From Actinomycetes bacterium (GTDB lineage: Bacteria; Actinomycetota; Acidimicrobiia; Acidimicrobiales; Microtrichaceae): 51,294 nt of DNA. Below, in pieces: positions 31,762-42,300 of this stretch (the first letter of the stretch is position 1; the number at the start of each line of letters is the position of its first letter). Both the position numbers and the translations under genes were made by a program. The stretch lies in contig JAEZFI010000088.1 in the NCBI GenBank assembly GCA_023437745.1, forward strand, positions 1 through 51,294, given 5' to 3'. The notes under the pieces are model-generated. The model was not told the DNA's origin. It ran no database searches and worked only from the letters and a program-made list of their open reading frames with translations.

Positions 31762-33504
31762 ATGAGCGCCGTGACCCCCCTGGAGCCGAACGCCCCCTCC
31801 CCGGACGCCGTCGTCTCTCGCCGCCGGCTGGGCGAGGTGCTGATCGAGGCGGGCCACCTGACCCCCGAGCAGCTCGAGCAGGCGCTCGCTGCGCAGAAGG
31901 GCTCAGGTCGCCGCGTGGGCGAGGTGCTCCTGGACCTCGGTCTGATCTCGACGGGCCAGCTGCTCAGCGCGCTGGCCGCCCAGTTCGGCCTCGACTTCCT
32001 GGACCTCGAGCAGGCGGACATCGATCGGGGCATGGTCCAGCGGATCCCCGAACCGCTCGCCCGGCGCCACCGTGCCGTGCCCGTGATGGAGGAGGACGGC
32101 TCCGCGGTCGTGGCGATGGCCAATCCGGCCGACGTGATCGCCCTCGACGACATCCGGGCCATCCTCCGCATGCCGGTGCGCCCGGTGATGGCCGACCCCG
32201 GGCAGATCGACGACGTGATCAGCCGCTCGTCGCAGGGCGACGAGGAGGTCGCCGCCGCCATCCGGCACGCCGTCGCCGACGTCGGGACGGTGGACGAGGA
32301 GTCCGACCTGCGGATCGTGGGCGGCCAGGAGAGCGACGACGCGCCCGTCGTGCGCTTCGTCGACCTCATGATCGGCAAGGCGCTGCAGGATCGTGCGTCG
32401 GACATCCACGTGGACCCGACGTCGTCCGGTCTCCGCGTGCGCTACCGGATCGACGGCGTGCTCCACGAGGTCATGCACCCGCCGAAGTCGCTGCACGCCG
32501 GCATCATCAGCCGCATCAAGGTGATGTCGGGCATCGACATCGCGGAGAAGCGCGTGCCCCAGGACGGTCGCGTGTCCATGGCCATCCGGGGCCGGGCGCT
32601 CGACCTCCGGGTCGCGACGGTGCCGACCGTCTACGGCGAGGCCGCGGTGATGCGGATCCTGCGTCGCGACGACGGGCTGGCCCGCCTCCACGAGCTGGGC
32701 ATGGAGCCCTCCCAGTTCGAGCGCTTCACCGCGTCGTTCCAGCGGACCTGGGGCATCGTGCTCGTCACGGGCCCCACCGGCTCGGGCAAGACCACGACGT
32801 TGTACTCGGCGCTGCGCGAGCTGAACGACCCGTCCCGGAACATCATGACGATCGAGGACCCGGTCGAGTACCGGATGGAGGGGCTCAAGCAGGTCCAGGT
32901 CAACAACCGGGCCGGGCTCACCTTCGCCAACGCGTTGAAGTCGATGCTGCGCGCCGACCCCGACGTCGTCCTCGTCGGTGAGATCCGCGACAAGGAGACG
33001 GCGACCATCGCCGTCGAGGCCTCGCTGACGGGGCACCTCGTGCTCGCCTCCGTGCACACCAACGACGCGTCGTCCACCCCGCTCCGCCTCGTCGAGATGG
33101 GTGTCGAGCCCTACCTTGTGGTGGCCGGTCTGCGGGGGGTGCTCGCCCAGCGGCTGGCGCGGCGCCTGTGCGACAAGTGCGCTCAGCCGGCGCCGATGCC
33201 GGCGCGGGAGGCGCTCGCCGCCGGCGTGCCGGAGCACCTGATCGACGTCGCCGGCCACTTCCCGATGATGCGGGCCGTCGGATGCCACGTGTGCTCGGAC
33301 ACCGGGTACCGCGGCCGGTTCGCGGTGACCGAGTTCCTCGACGTCAGCGAGACGATCGGGCAGCTGGTCCTCGACCGGGCGCCCACCCGCGAGGTCGAGC
33401 GGGCCGCGGTCGCGGAGGGGATGCTGACCCTTCGTGAGGCCGGGCTCCACAAGGTCGCCCAGGGCCTGACCACCCTCGAGGACCTCCTGCGCTGCATCGG
33501 CTGA
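31762..33504 (+). CDS. pilB: Type IV pilus assembly ATPase PilB
   Basis: A 580-residue GspE/PilB motor. An N-terminal T2SSE_N domain (about 25-150), then the hexameric ATPase: Walker A GPTGSGKT at 337-344, Asp box and Walker B DPDVVLVGEIRDKETA, and a His box ASVHTND. A tetracysteine zinc site (Cys470, 473, 508, 511 in LCDKC and GCHVC) distinguishes PilB from PilT. GAGGAG stands just before ATG 31762; earlier in-frame starts exist. It is convergent with the WS/DGAT gene. Confidence 0.95.
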   Translation: MSAVTPLEPNAPSPDAVVSRRRLGEVLIEAGHLTPEQLEQALAAQKGSGRRVGEVLLDLGLISTGQLLSALAAQFGLDFLDLEQADIDRGMVQRIPEPLARRHRAVPVMEEDGSAVVAMANPADVIALDDIRAILRMPVRPVMADPGQIDDVISRSSQGDEEVAAAIRHAVADVGTVDEESDLRIVGGQESDDAPVVRFVDLMIGKALQDRASDIHVDPTSSGLRVRYRIDGVLHEVMHPPKSLHAGIISRIKVMSGIDIAEKRVPQDGRVSMAIRGRALDLRVATVPTVYGEAAVMRILRRDDGLARLHELGMEPSQFERFTASFQRTWGIVLVTGPTGSGKTTTLYSALRELNDPSRNIMTIEDPVEYRMEGLKQVQVNNRAGLTFANALKSMLRADPDVVLVGEIRDKETATIAVEASLTGHLVLASVHTNDASSTPLRLVEMGVEPYLVVAGLRGVLAQRLARRLCDKCAQPAPMPAREALAAGVPEHLIDVAGHFPMMRAVGCHVCSDTGYRGRFAVTEFLDVSETIGQLVLDRAPTREVERAAVAEGMLTLREAGLHKVAQGLTTLEDLLRCIG

Positions 33505-33505
33505 C

Positions 33506-34939
33506 TCAGCCCGTCCGGTGGGCGTGGTGGTCGATGATCCGGAGCACGTCGTCGAAGCCCTCGATCAGGCACGCCAGCAGGACGTCGTCATCGGGCACCG
33601 CCGCCGTGTCGCTCACGACGCCGATGCACACCGTGTCGACGTGGGAGAGCAGCGCGACGTTGATGGCGGCGCCGGTCGGCGGGGCGAAGGCGTACTGGCG
33701 TGTCACCTCGGCGCCGGCGAGGTACGCCCGCTCGGGGAAGCCCGGCACGTTGGTGACCACGGCGTCGACGTGCTTGAGCATCGCCCCGAACACGCCGGTG
33801 GTGACCGTCGTGGGCATCCGGTCGAGCACCGCGGCGACGGCATCGGTGTAGTCGAGGGCCGGTTCGGCCCTCCAACGGCGGGCGATCGAGCCCAGCCGGG
33901 CCATCCGCACGACCGGATCGTCGATGTCCGTCGGCACCGTGAACCGGACCGGTGCGAAGTGGTTGCCGCCGAGGTCGTCGCCCTCGTGCCGGAGGCTCAC
34001 GGGCATCGTGAGCCGCAGCTCGTCGACGGTCACGTCGTGTCGCTCGTGGTACCGACGGAGCCCCTCCACCACCGCGGCGAGGAACGCGTCGTTCGCGCTG
34101 CCGCCGGCGGCCTTGGCCGCCGCCTTGAGGTCGGCGAGGGAGACGTCGAGGGTGTCGAAGCGCCGGCTGAGGCTGCGCTCGGTGAGGATCGGCGAGGCGG
34201 ACTCGGGGACCGGCGCCATCAGGCGGGACAGGGACGCCGACACGTCGAACGCTCGGCGGGCGGTGCCGAGCGGATCGCGGGCGGCGGACACCGCGGCCCG
34301 GGTCGCCGCCCACGGCAGCGACAGGCCGGTCTGGAGCGCGGTGGCGGGCAGCCAGCCCAACGCGGCGCGGAGGCTGGCCATGCCGTCCACCTGCTCCGCC
34401 TCGGGGGCCTCGGGGAGGTCGGGGTCCTCGGCGTCTCGTGCGTCGTCGAGGATCGTCAACGCCAGCTCGATCCCACCGATGCCGTCGGTCAGGGTGTGGT
34501 GGATCTTCTGGACGAGGGCCGCCCGCCCGCCCTCCATCCCCTCGACGAGGGTGAACTCCCAGAGCGGTCGTGCCCGGTCGAAGGGGTCGACGGAGAGCGG
34601 CTGGGCGAGGTCCAGCACGTCGCGGAGGCGGCCCGGTGGTGGCACCCTGGCCCGCCGGAGGTGGTAGTGGAGGTCGAACCCGGGGTCCACGACCCAGCGG
34701 GGACGGCCGAGCCGGCCCGGCGGCACCACGACCCGCTGCCGGAGGCGGGGGATCACCCTCGACGCGTGGTCGATGCGCCGGACCAGCCGGTCCCAGTCCG
34801 GTGAGCGGTCGAGCAGCGCCACTGCGGTGATGGTCGACCGGAGCACCGGGTCCTTCTCGATGTCCCAGAGCACGGCGTCCGACGGCTTCATGTGGTCCGG
34901 GAACCGGTCGGCGAGCGAGGCGTCGTCATCGGTGGGCAT
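33506..34939 (-). CDS. Wax ester synthase / diacylglycerol acyltransferase (WS/DGAT)
   Basis: A 477-residue acyltransferase of the bacterial WS/DGAT family. The HHxxxDG active site is IHHTLTDGIGG with His147, His148, Asp152. It transfers acyl groups from acyl-CoA to diacylglycerol or long-chain alcohols, making triacylglycerol or wax esters. The C-terminal TNVPGFPERAYLAGAEVTRQYAFAPPTGAAINVALLSH is typical. GAAGGGA precedes ATG 34939. It faces away from the acyl-CoA synthetase gene, which could supply its substrate. Both lie within the pilus locus. Confidence 0.9.
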   Translation of the reverse strand: MPTDDDASLADRFPDHMKPSDAVLWDIEKDPVLRSTITAVALLDRSPDWDRLVRRIDHASRVIPRLRQRVVVPPGRLGRPRWVVDPGFDLHYHLRRARVPPPGRLRDVLDLAQPLSVDPFDRARPLWEFTLVEGMEGGRAALVQKIHHTLTDGIGGIELALTILDDARDAEDPDLPEAPEAEQVDGMASLRAALGWLPATALQTGLSLPWAATRAAVSAARDPLGTARRAFDVSASLSRLMAPVPESASPILTERSLSRRFDTLDVSLADLKAAAKAAGGSANDAFLAAVVEGLRRYHERHDVTVDELRLTMPVSLRHEGDDLGGNHFAPVRFTVPTDIDDPVVRMARLGSIARRWRAEPALDYTDAVAAVLDRMPTTVTTGVFGAMLKHVDAVVTNVPGFPERAYLAGAEVTRQYAFAPPTGAAINVALLSHVDTVCIGVVSDTAAVPDDDVLLACLIEGFDDVLRIIDHHAHRTG

Positions 34940-35136
34940 GCGGGTCCCTTCTGGTCGGTGGGTGTCGAGCGACGACGGGCGACACCCCGTGCCGCTCGGT
35001 GCCGTTCGACCCCCGTCACCCGATGATCCACCTCTCGCTACCCCAGCGGAAGGGACGTCGGTCCCGAGCGTCGCCACCCGAGGCGCCGGGACGTTCGCCC
35101 CCTGACAGCTGCACCCGAAGGGAGGATGATCGACCC

Positions 35137-37014
35137 ATGAGTGCTGTCGGACAACTCTCCCGAGGCACGCCCTCGCGCCGCGCCCTGCGAAGCCCTCACG
35201 ATCCGCCGATCCGGTCGATCGTCGACGTGTTCTGGAAGGCCGTCGCTGCCCGCGGCGCCGACCCTGCGCTGCGGTGGCGTGTGGCGGGAGCGTGGCAGAC
35301 CCTCAGCTGGCAGGACTACGGGCGCGCCGTGCGCGTGGTCGCCACCCGTCTCGCCGAGCTGGGCGTGAGCCGCGGCGACCGCGTGGGGATCCTGTCCGGC
35401 AACCGATGGGAGTGGCACGTCAGCGATCTGGCGACGATGTCACTCGGTGCGGTGACCGTCCCGATCTACCAGACCAACGCCGCGGGGCAGGTCGCCAGAG
35501 CGGTATCGCACTCCCGGATGAAGGTCTGCCTCGTGGACGGGCCCGAGCAGCTGACCAAGGTCCTGCTCCGCCGCGGCGACCTGCGCGACCTGGAGCGGAT
35601 CTGCACGTTCACACTCGTGCCGGGCCTCGACGACGACCTCGTCCTCGACGCATCGGACTGGTTCGACCCGTCACCGGGCTCGGTCACCCCGTCCGGTGCG
35701 ATGTTCGACGAGCGCAGCGTCAGCCTCGAGCCGTCCGACCTGGCGACGCTGGTGTACACGAGCGGCACCACGGGCCCGCCGAAGGGGACGATGCTCACGC
35801 ACGGCAACATCGCAGCGACGCTCGAGAACGTCACCAGCGTCGTGCCCATCGGACCGGACGACCGCTTCCTGTCGTTCCTGCCGCTGAGCCACATCGCGGA
35901 GCGGGCCGTCAGCCACTTCGGGCAGATCGTGTCGGGTGGTCAGACCTGGTTCGCCCGTGACCTGGCCTCGGTCCCGGCCGACATCCGCGAGTGCCGGCCG
36001 ACGGTCTTCTTCGCCGTCCCCCGGGTGTGGGAGAAGATGCGCGACGGGGTGCTGGAGGAGCTGGGCCGCCAGCCGGACCCGCTCCGCCGGGTGGCCGAGC
36101 GGTACCTCGACGACGCGCGCCGGCGAGGGGTCGACGACGGCGCGCCGTTCGCGCAGCGGGCGCTCCGGAAGGCGGAGCTCCTCGCCCTGGACAACCTCCT
36201 CGGCCGGCAGATCTGCGGCAAGCTCGGACTGGGCGAGGCGCACTTCCTCGTGTCGGGTGCCGCCCCCATCTCCCGGGAGCTGCTCGAGTGGTTCGAGGCG
36301 CTGGGCCTGCCCATCGCCGAGGTCTACGGGCAGACCGAGGGCTGCGGGGTCGCGGCGCTCAACCCGCCGGGCGCGATCCGCTACGGCACGGTCGGGCCCG
36401 CGGTCTCCAACATCGAGCTGCGCATCGCGGACGACAACGAGATCCTCGTCCGGGGCCGCGCGGTGTCGCCGGGGTACCTGGACGACCCCGCCGCGACCAG
36501 CGAGCTGATCGACACCGAGGGCTGGATGCACACGGGCGACCTCGGCACCCTGGACAGTGACGGCTACCTCACGGTGACGGGCCGCAAGAAGGACCTCATC
36601 GTCACCTCGTCGGGCAAGAACATCTCACCCCAGGAGATCGAGACGGCCCTGCAGTTCGAGCCGCTCATCTCGCAGGCGATCATCGTGGGGGACGACCGGC
36701 CGTACCTGGTGGCGCTCCTCAGCCTGGATCCCGACGCGGTGAACGCGTGGGCCGACGAGCGCGGCCGGCCGCTCGACGGCGGCAACCCGATGGAGGACGA
36801 CGGCCTGCTCGCCGAGGTGCACGCGACCGTCGAGCGCATCAACGCCAAGCACGCCCGCATCGAGGGCATCAAGCGGTGGCGCCTGCTGCCCCAGGGGCTC
36901 TCGATCGAGTCGGGTGAGCTGACCCCGACCCTCAAGGTGAAGCGGGAAGCCGTGACCCGGCACCATGCGGATCTCGTCGAGGAGATGTACGCGGCGCCTC
37001 AGTCGTCGACGTAG
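35137..37014 (+). CDS. fadD: Long-chain fatty acid-CoA ligase
   Basis: A 625-residue ANL adenylate-forming enzyme, FadD15-like. Motif I YTSGTTGPPKGTMLTHGNI binds ATP phosphate; YGQTEGCGV and the hinge region HTGDLGTLDSDGYLTVTGRKKDLIVTSSGKNISPQEIE follow; the C-terminal Lys in LTPTLKVKRE completes the active site. It activates fatty acids to acyl-CoA for lipid synthesis or breakdown. A GGAGG is 11 nt before ATG 35137. The stop codon overlaps the end of the convergent pilO by 16 bp. Confidence 0.92.
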   Translation: MSAVGQLSRGTPSRRALRSPHDPPIRSIVDVFWKAVAARGADPALRWRVAGAWQTLSWQDYGRAVRVVATRLAELGVSRGDRVGILSGNRWEWHVSDLATMSLGAVTVPIYQTNAAGQVARAVSHSRMKVCLVDGPEQLTKVLLRRGDLRDLERICTFTLVPGLDDDLVLDASDWFDPSPGSVTPSGAMFDERSVSLEPSDLATLVYTSGTTGPPKGTMLTHGNIAATLENVTSVVPIGPDDRFLSFLPLSHIAERAVSHFGQIVSGGQTWFARDLASVPADIRECRPTVFFAVPRVWEKMRDGVLEELGRQPDPLRRVAERYLDDARRRGVDDGAPFAQRALRKAELLALDNLLGRQICGKLGLGEAHFLVSGAAPISRELLEWFEALGLPIAEVYGQTEGCGVAALNPPGAIRYGTVGPAVSNIELRIADDNEILVRGRAVSPGYLDDPAATSELIDTEGWMHTGDLGTLDSDGYLTVTGRKKDLIVTSSGKNISPQEIETALQFEPLISQAIIVGDDRPYLVALLSLDPDAVNAWADERGRPLDGGNPMEDDGLLAEVHATVERINAKHARIEGIKRWRLLPQGLSIESGELTPTLKVKREAVTRHHADLVEEMYAAPQSST

Positions 37015-37535
37015 ACGGCCAGGCGCAGCTCGGCCGACACCCGGCCGTCGCCCTCGTTCGTCATCCCGAGGTCGATGATCGAGTTGGCGCGGGGGAGCTT
37101 GCCGAGCCCGATGAGGTAGTGCTCGACGGCGTCGGCCGTACCGGACACCCGGAGCGCGACGGTGATCTGGTCGAGGCCGGCCGGCGGCTTCGACCCGGAG
37201 TCCCGGCTGTCCGACTGCGGGGTGATCGAGACGACGGTGACGCCCGACTCGGACGCGAGCGTCTCGTGCTGGCGCAGCAGCTCGCCGATCTCGTCCTTCA
37301 CCGGGAGCGCCGCCTCGAGGGCGGCGAGGTGCTCGAGCGCCGCCGGTCCGGCTTCACGCAGCTCGGTGGCGTTGCGGACCTTCCGCTGCAGGACGGCGGT
37401 CGAGTGCTGCGTCGCTTCGATCGCCGTCTCGGCCTCCGCCACGGCGTCGGCGCGGGCGTTCCACGCGAACTGCCACCACACCACGGCGACCAGCAGCGCG
37501 GGCAGCGCGGTGAGGGCTCGGCGCCGCGCCACCAT
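36999..37535 (-). CDS. pilO: Type IV pilus alignment protein PilO-like
   Basis: A 178-residue bitopic protein: short basic cytoplasmic tail, a membrane segment (about 9-28), a coiled-coil helix (about 33-90), and a C-terminal ferredoxin-like domain (SGVTVVSITPQSDSR, ITVALRVSGTADAVEHYLIGLGKLPR). PilO pairs with PilN in the alignment subcomplex. Its ATG overlaps the stop of the PilM-PilN gene by 1 nt, and GGAGGGG precedes it. Its end overlaps the fadD stop on the other strand by 16 bp. Confidence 0.82.
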   Translation of the reverse strand: MVARRRALTALPALLVAVVWWQFAWNARADAVAEAETAIEATQHSTAVLQRKVRNATELREAGPAALEHLAALEAALPVKDEIGELLRQHETLASESGVTVVSITPQSDSRDSGSKPPAGLDQITVALRVSGTADAVEHYLIGLGKLPRANSIIDLGMTNEGDGRVSAELRLAVYVDD

Positions 37536-39190
37536 CACCTCACCCCTCCGGCGAGGTCGGCGCTCCGCATCGCGTCCTCGTCGATCTCCGCGGTGATCGT
37601 GAAGGTGGCGTCGCCCCCGTCCCGGCTGCTCACCGAGTCGATCCACGGCTCGGCAACGCCGGGGATCTGCTCGATCGCCTCCACCCAGGCGCTGATCGAC
37701 GACTGGCCCGCCGCCCGGCCGACCAGCTCGATCCGCCCGGGCGTGGTGCGGCGCTTGGCCCGCTGGGGAGCGCTGCCCTTGAGGGACAGGAGCGAGGTGC
37801 CCGGCGGTGCGGCACGGCGGACGTCGGCCACGAGGCGGGACCAGTCGACCTGCTCCTCGCCGAGTCGATCGAGGGTGTGCTCGAGCTGGCGGGTCAGCTC
37901 TGCCTGGTCGGCGAGCTCGCCCAGCTCGGCCAGGTCGGCGGCGACGGCACGCTCGTGCTGCTCGGTCCGGGCGAGCTCGGCCTCGGCGCCGTGGACGTCG
38001 GGTCCGATGGTGAACGTGGCGGCCGCCAGGCCGGCCAGGACGAGCCCGGTGATCGCCGCGGCACGCAGCGCCATGGCGCGCGGCGTCGTGGCGTGGTCGC
38101 GGTGCGGGAGGAGCTGGAGACGGGTCGGGCCGGCGGCGCCGTCGTCCCCGGCGCACGACAGCCCGTAGGCCCCGCTGAAGCGCGACGTGGTGTCGTGGGG
38201 AAAGGCCGTCGTGTCCAGCAGCGGGGTGGAGGAGAGGGGGTCCGCCAGCGCGACGGGCACGCCGAGCGCCGTGCGGAGCCGGGCGGCGACCTCGCTCGAG
38301 CGTGCGCCGTCCCCGGCGAGGACGACGCGTCCCACCGGTTGCGCCCCGGGCTGGATCGAGGCGTACTCGAGCGTGCCGAGGATCGCGGTGACCAGCGGGT
38401 CGTCCCGCAACGTCGTCGGGGCTGCCGCTTCACCGGCGCGCCGCTGCCGGTACTGCTCGATGAGGGTGAGCTCGTCTTCGAGCTCGTCCGAGATCGAGGA
38501 GGCTGCGGTGCGCGTGACCAGCGAGCGGCAGAACCTCACGACCCCGCCGGCGTGCACGGCGACGGTGAGCATCTGGTCGCCGATCTCGACGATCGCCACG
38601 GGCGGGGCAGCGCCACCGTCACCGTCGCCACGACCATCCCCGCCGAGCGGGGCGAGCGCGCGCACGAGCGCGAACGGCGTGTAGTCCACGCCTGCGCATC
38701 GGAGCTTGGCTGAGGTCACTGCGGCGACGTGGTCCTGCACCATCGTCCGTGCTGCGGCGACCGCGAGCACGCGGGCCTGGGGGACGTTGCGATCGTTGGC
38801 GGTGAGCTCGACGCGCCGCAGGTCGACCTCGGCGGTGTCCGGGTCGAAGGGGATCATGTCGGCCAGCTCGAACCGGAGGGCGGTCCGCAGGTCCCGTTCG
38901 TCGAGGTCGGGCAGGTCGGTCTGGCGGGCGACCACGTCGGAGTTGTTCACCCCGACGACGGCCGACCGCGTGGGGATCCGGGCGTTCCGCCAGGCCTCGC
39001 CGATGGCCAGAGCCACGGCGTCGACGTCGAGGACCTCGCCACCGACGACCGCACCGGCGGGGAGCGCGACCTCCGCGTGCCGGCCGGTCGGGGCGTGGGC
39101 CACCCGGACGTAGGCGTCGCCGATCTCGATGCCGGCGGGCAGGCGCCCGCGACCGGCACGTCGTTCGTTCGGACGCGGCAGGAGGCGCAT
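37535..39190 (-). CDS. pilM: PilM-PilN fusion protein
   Basis: A 551-residue fusion. Residues about 15-330 are a PilM actin-like domain (PAGIEIGDAYVRVAHA, LRTALRFELADMIPFD, a second actin-fold half with VGRVVLAGDGARSSEVAARLRTALGVPVALADP). Residues about 370-551 are PilN: a membrane segment (about 388-410), coiled coil, and ferredoxin-like domain (GRIELVGRAAGQSSISAWVEAIEQIPGVAEP). PilM and PilN normally are separate proteins joined by the PilN N-terminal peptide, which here is replaced by a covalent link. GGAGGGG precedes ATG 39190. Upstream of pilO and divergent from the giant pilin. Confidence 0.85.
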   Translation of the reverse strand: MRLLPRPNERRAGRGRLPAGIEIGDAYVRVAHAPTGRHAEVALPAGAVVGGEVLDVDAVALAIGEAWRNARIPTRSAVVGVNNSDVVARQTDLPDLDERDLRTALRFELADMIPFDPDTAEVDLRRVELTANDRNVPQARVLAVAAARTMVQDHVAAVTSAKLRCAGVDYTPFALVRALAPLGGDGRGDGDGGAAPPVAIVEIGDQMLTVAVHAGGVVRFCRSLVTRTAASSISDELEDELTLIEQYRQRRAGEAAAPTTLRDDPLVTAILGTLEYASIQPGAQPVGRVVLAGDGARSSEVAARLRTALGVPVALADPLSSTPLLDTTAFPHDTTSRFSGAYGLSCAGDDGAAGPTRLQLLPHRDHATTPRAMALRAAAITGLVLAGLAAATFTIGPDVHGAEAELARTEQHERAVAADLAELGELADQAELTRQLEHTLDRLGEEQVDWSRLVADVRRAAPPGTSLLSLKGSAPQRAKRRTTPGRIELVGRAAGQSSISAWVEAIEQIPGVAEPWIDSVSSRDGGDATFTITAEIDEDAMRSADLAGGVR

Positions 39191-39349
39191 GCCCCTCCAT
39201 CGGAACGGACCGAACCTTGTTGAGGTGTCGCCTCCACCCGCGCCGGCGTGACAGGGCCCGCCCGTCAACTCCGGGGGTTCCCGGCCGATGGGCATCCGAT
39301 GGCTCCTCGTCCCGCGCCCGCCCGCGACCGGTCCCGCCCCGGCCGGTCC

Positions 39350-42300
39350 GTGACCGCGCGGCGCCGAGTGCGGGACGACGCCGCCATGACGCTGATCGAG
39401 GTCGTCGTCGCGATGGCGCTGCTGGCCAGTGGCGTCGTGGGCGCTGTCGCCGGGTTCGACCGGGTGGCCAACGCGACGGCGGCATTCGAACGCCGCGGGC
39501 ACGCGACGGCGCTGGCGGAGCGCGAGGTCGAGTCCCTGCGCAGCATGGCGTACGACGCGATCGGGCTGTCGTCCTCGGACCCCGGCTACGTCGCCGCGTT
39601 CGAGGGTCATCCGACGGTCCGGGTGGCGGACGCGCCCGCGGAGCCGGTGTCGACGGAGGTCGAGGAGGGCACGGAGTTCACGATCACCCGCCACGTGACG
39701 TGGGCCGACCTGGCCGCCGGTGGCACGTCGACCCCCAACGCCTACAAGCGACTCACGGTGATCGTCACCTGGGAGCACGGCGGGTCCGTGGACCGGGTCC
39801 GCCTGGACTCCGGCGTGTCGCCCATGCAGCAGCCCGAGCGGTGCGCCCGGCGCGACACCGACGGTGCCCCTGCGTCCGTGAGCGGCGTCGTGAACCGCTA
39901 CTACGTGGGTGCCTCCTCGGTCGCTGCGGGGGCGCTGGCCATCGCGGTGACCGACAGCGGGCGCGGCACCGGCGCGATCGCGGCCGGCAACCTGCTGCTG
40001 GTCGTCCAGATGGGCGGCGGGGCCGCCGGGACCTTCGAGTACGTCATGGCCACGTCCGGTGTGCTGGGCGGTGTCGTCGGCGTCACCGGCGCGGGCACCT
40101 CGGGCGGACTGCTGTCCGGCTACGACGCCGCCGGCGGGTTCCAGGTCGTGCGCGTCCCGACCTACGCGAGCACTGCGGTGGGTGCGCTGACGGGCCCGGC
40201 GTGGGACGGCTCGACCGGGGGAGTGGTCGCCGTGGACGTGGCCGGCACCGCCAGCCTCACCGGTGGCATCGACGTGCGAGGCCTCGGCTTCACCGCGTCA
40301 CGCCCCGGCGGATGGCAGGGGAGCGTGACGAGGATGCTGCCGGGTGGCGGCGGGGGCGGGTCGGCGCGTGGCGGCGGGATGGTGCTGCTGCGGACGTCGG
40401 CGATCAGCGGCACGTCGACGATCGACGCCAGTGGGCGGGACGGCGGCTCGGTGCTGGTCACCACGGAGTCCGGCGGCCTCGACGGGCTGTCGATCTCGTC
40501 GAGGGGCCAAGGCGGTGGCGCCGGCGGCACGGTCGCGGCGTCCTCGCTCCCCGCGGCCGTCGACGTCGGCGCCGCGGCGCCCGGCGCTGCGGGTCGAGCG
40601 ATCCTCGACGTCGACGCGGGAGGGGTCCCGGGCATCGGAGTGGGAGTCGGCTGCCGACCAGCGCTCGGCATCGCCGTCACCACGTCGACACCGCAGGTGA
40701 CCCAGACCGGTGCCGCCACGGCCGTCTACTCGCTCGTCGTGACGGCGCTCGGCGACCGGCCTGCAGCGTCGGGCGTCACGATCGAGTCCTACCTCCCGGT
40801 GGGGTTGACCCACTCGGTGACCAGTGCCGTGGCGCTGACCGGCGGCGCGACGCGGGACGCGATCTCGACGCCGCCGCTGGGCGCCGAGCGACCCTCGTGG
40901 GGATCCTTCACGATCCCCGCAGGTGGCACCGTGACGATCACCTTCGTCGCGTCGGTCGGTTCGGGGCTGGCCCCGTCCACCCTCCAGCACGGCGCCGTCG
41001 TGCGCTCGGCCTCGTCGCACGGTGCGTCGGCGGCCGTCTACCTCGCTGCGATGTCGACGGCCGACGACGTGGTCCTCGTGGCCGGCGGGTGCTCGACTCC
41101 CGCCACGGACGCAGCCCCGCCGGCGGGGATCAGCGGTGTGGTCAACACGTACCACCCCGGCACCGCGTCGGTCGCGGCGGGTGCCACCTCGGTGCCGGTG
41201 GGCGCCGCGTCGGGCGCCCCCACGCCGATCGCCGCAGGGGACGTCGTCCTGATCATGCAGGTGCAGGGCGCCACGATCGACGGGACGAACAGCGCCGACT
41301 ACGGCGACGGGGCGGGTGGGGACACGGCGCGTGGTACGAACGGCATCGGTCAGACGGGACGCTACGAGTACGCGGTGGCGACCGGCCCGGTGACGGGTGG
41401 GAGGCTGCCCGTGTCGGCGATGGGGACCGATGCGGGCCTGGTCAACTCCTACGTGGCCGGGCCCGTCGACGGCACCGGCGGGCAGCGGAGGTTCCAGGTC
41501 GTGCGCGTCCCGACCTATCCCGACGTCCGGCTCGGCGCAGTCACCGCGCTGGCGTGGAACGGCTCGGTCGGCGGTGTGGTGGCCGTCGACGTGGCGGGCA
41601 CCCTCGACCTGCACGGCGGCACGATCTCTGCCTCGGCGGCGGGGTTCCGCGGCGCCGGCGCCGTGGCACGGACGAGCAACGGCGGCGCGATCGCGAGCTC
41701 GACCGGCGCCGGCGGCGGCGCGAAGGGCGAGGGCATCGCAGGCACGCCTCGCTCCGTCGTGAGCAGCGGCTCGGTCGTCGACACGGGCACCGAGGGCCTT
41801 CCCGGCGGCGGCTTCGGCACCGGTGCGCCGGGCAATGCGGGTGGCGGTGGCGGCTTCAAGGCCGGCGGTGGCGGCGGCGCGAACGGCGGTGACGGTGGTG
41901 ACGGCGGCAAGAGCCCGGGCGACGGCGACGGCGGCTCCGGCGGCGCGGACGTCAGCAAGTCGGACGGGCGCCTGGTGCTCGGCGGAGGCGGCGGGGCGAC
42001 GCAGCTCGCCGTCGGGCAGTCGAACCGGAAGGGGCACGGTGGCGCCGGCGGCGGCGCGGTGCTGCTGCGTGCCACGACGCTCACCGGCTCGGGTCGCATC
42101 GAGGCGGATGGTGCAGCCGGGCAGGACGGGATGGCGGGCTCCGGCGAGGAGAGCGGTGGTGGCGGCGGGGGCGCAGGGGGTTCGGTGCTGATCGCCTCGG
42201 GCACGACGAGCCTCGCATCCCTGGCCGTGTCGGTGAACGGTGGCGCCGGGGGGAGCGTGGCGACCGCAAATTCGAAGAACGGGTCCGGCGGCGGTGGCGG

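Noticed and set aside
34960..34987. An 8-bp inverted repeat (GGGTGTCG, 12-nt spacer, CGACACCC) between the WS/DGAT and fadD genes.
   Set aside because: Could be an operator for both genes, but the spacer is long, no regulator is near and no promoter motif aligns with it.
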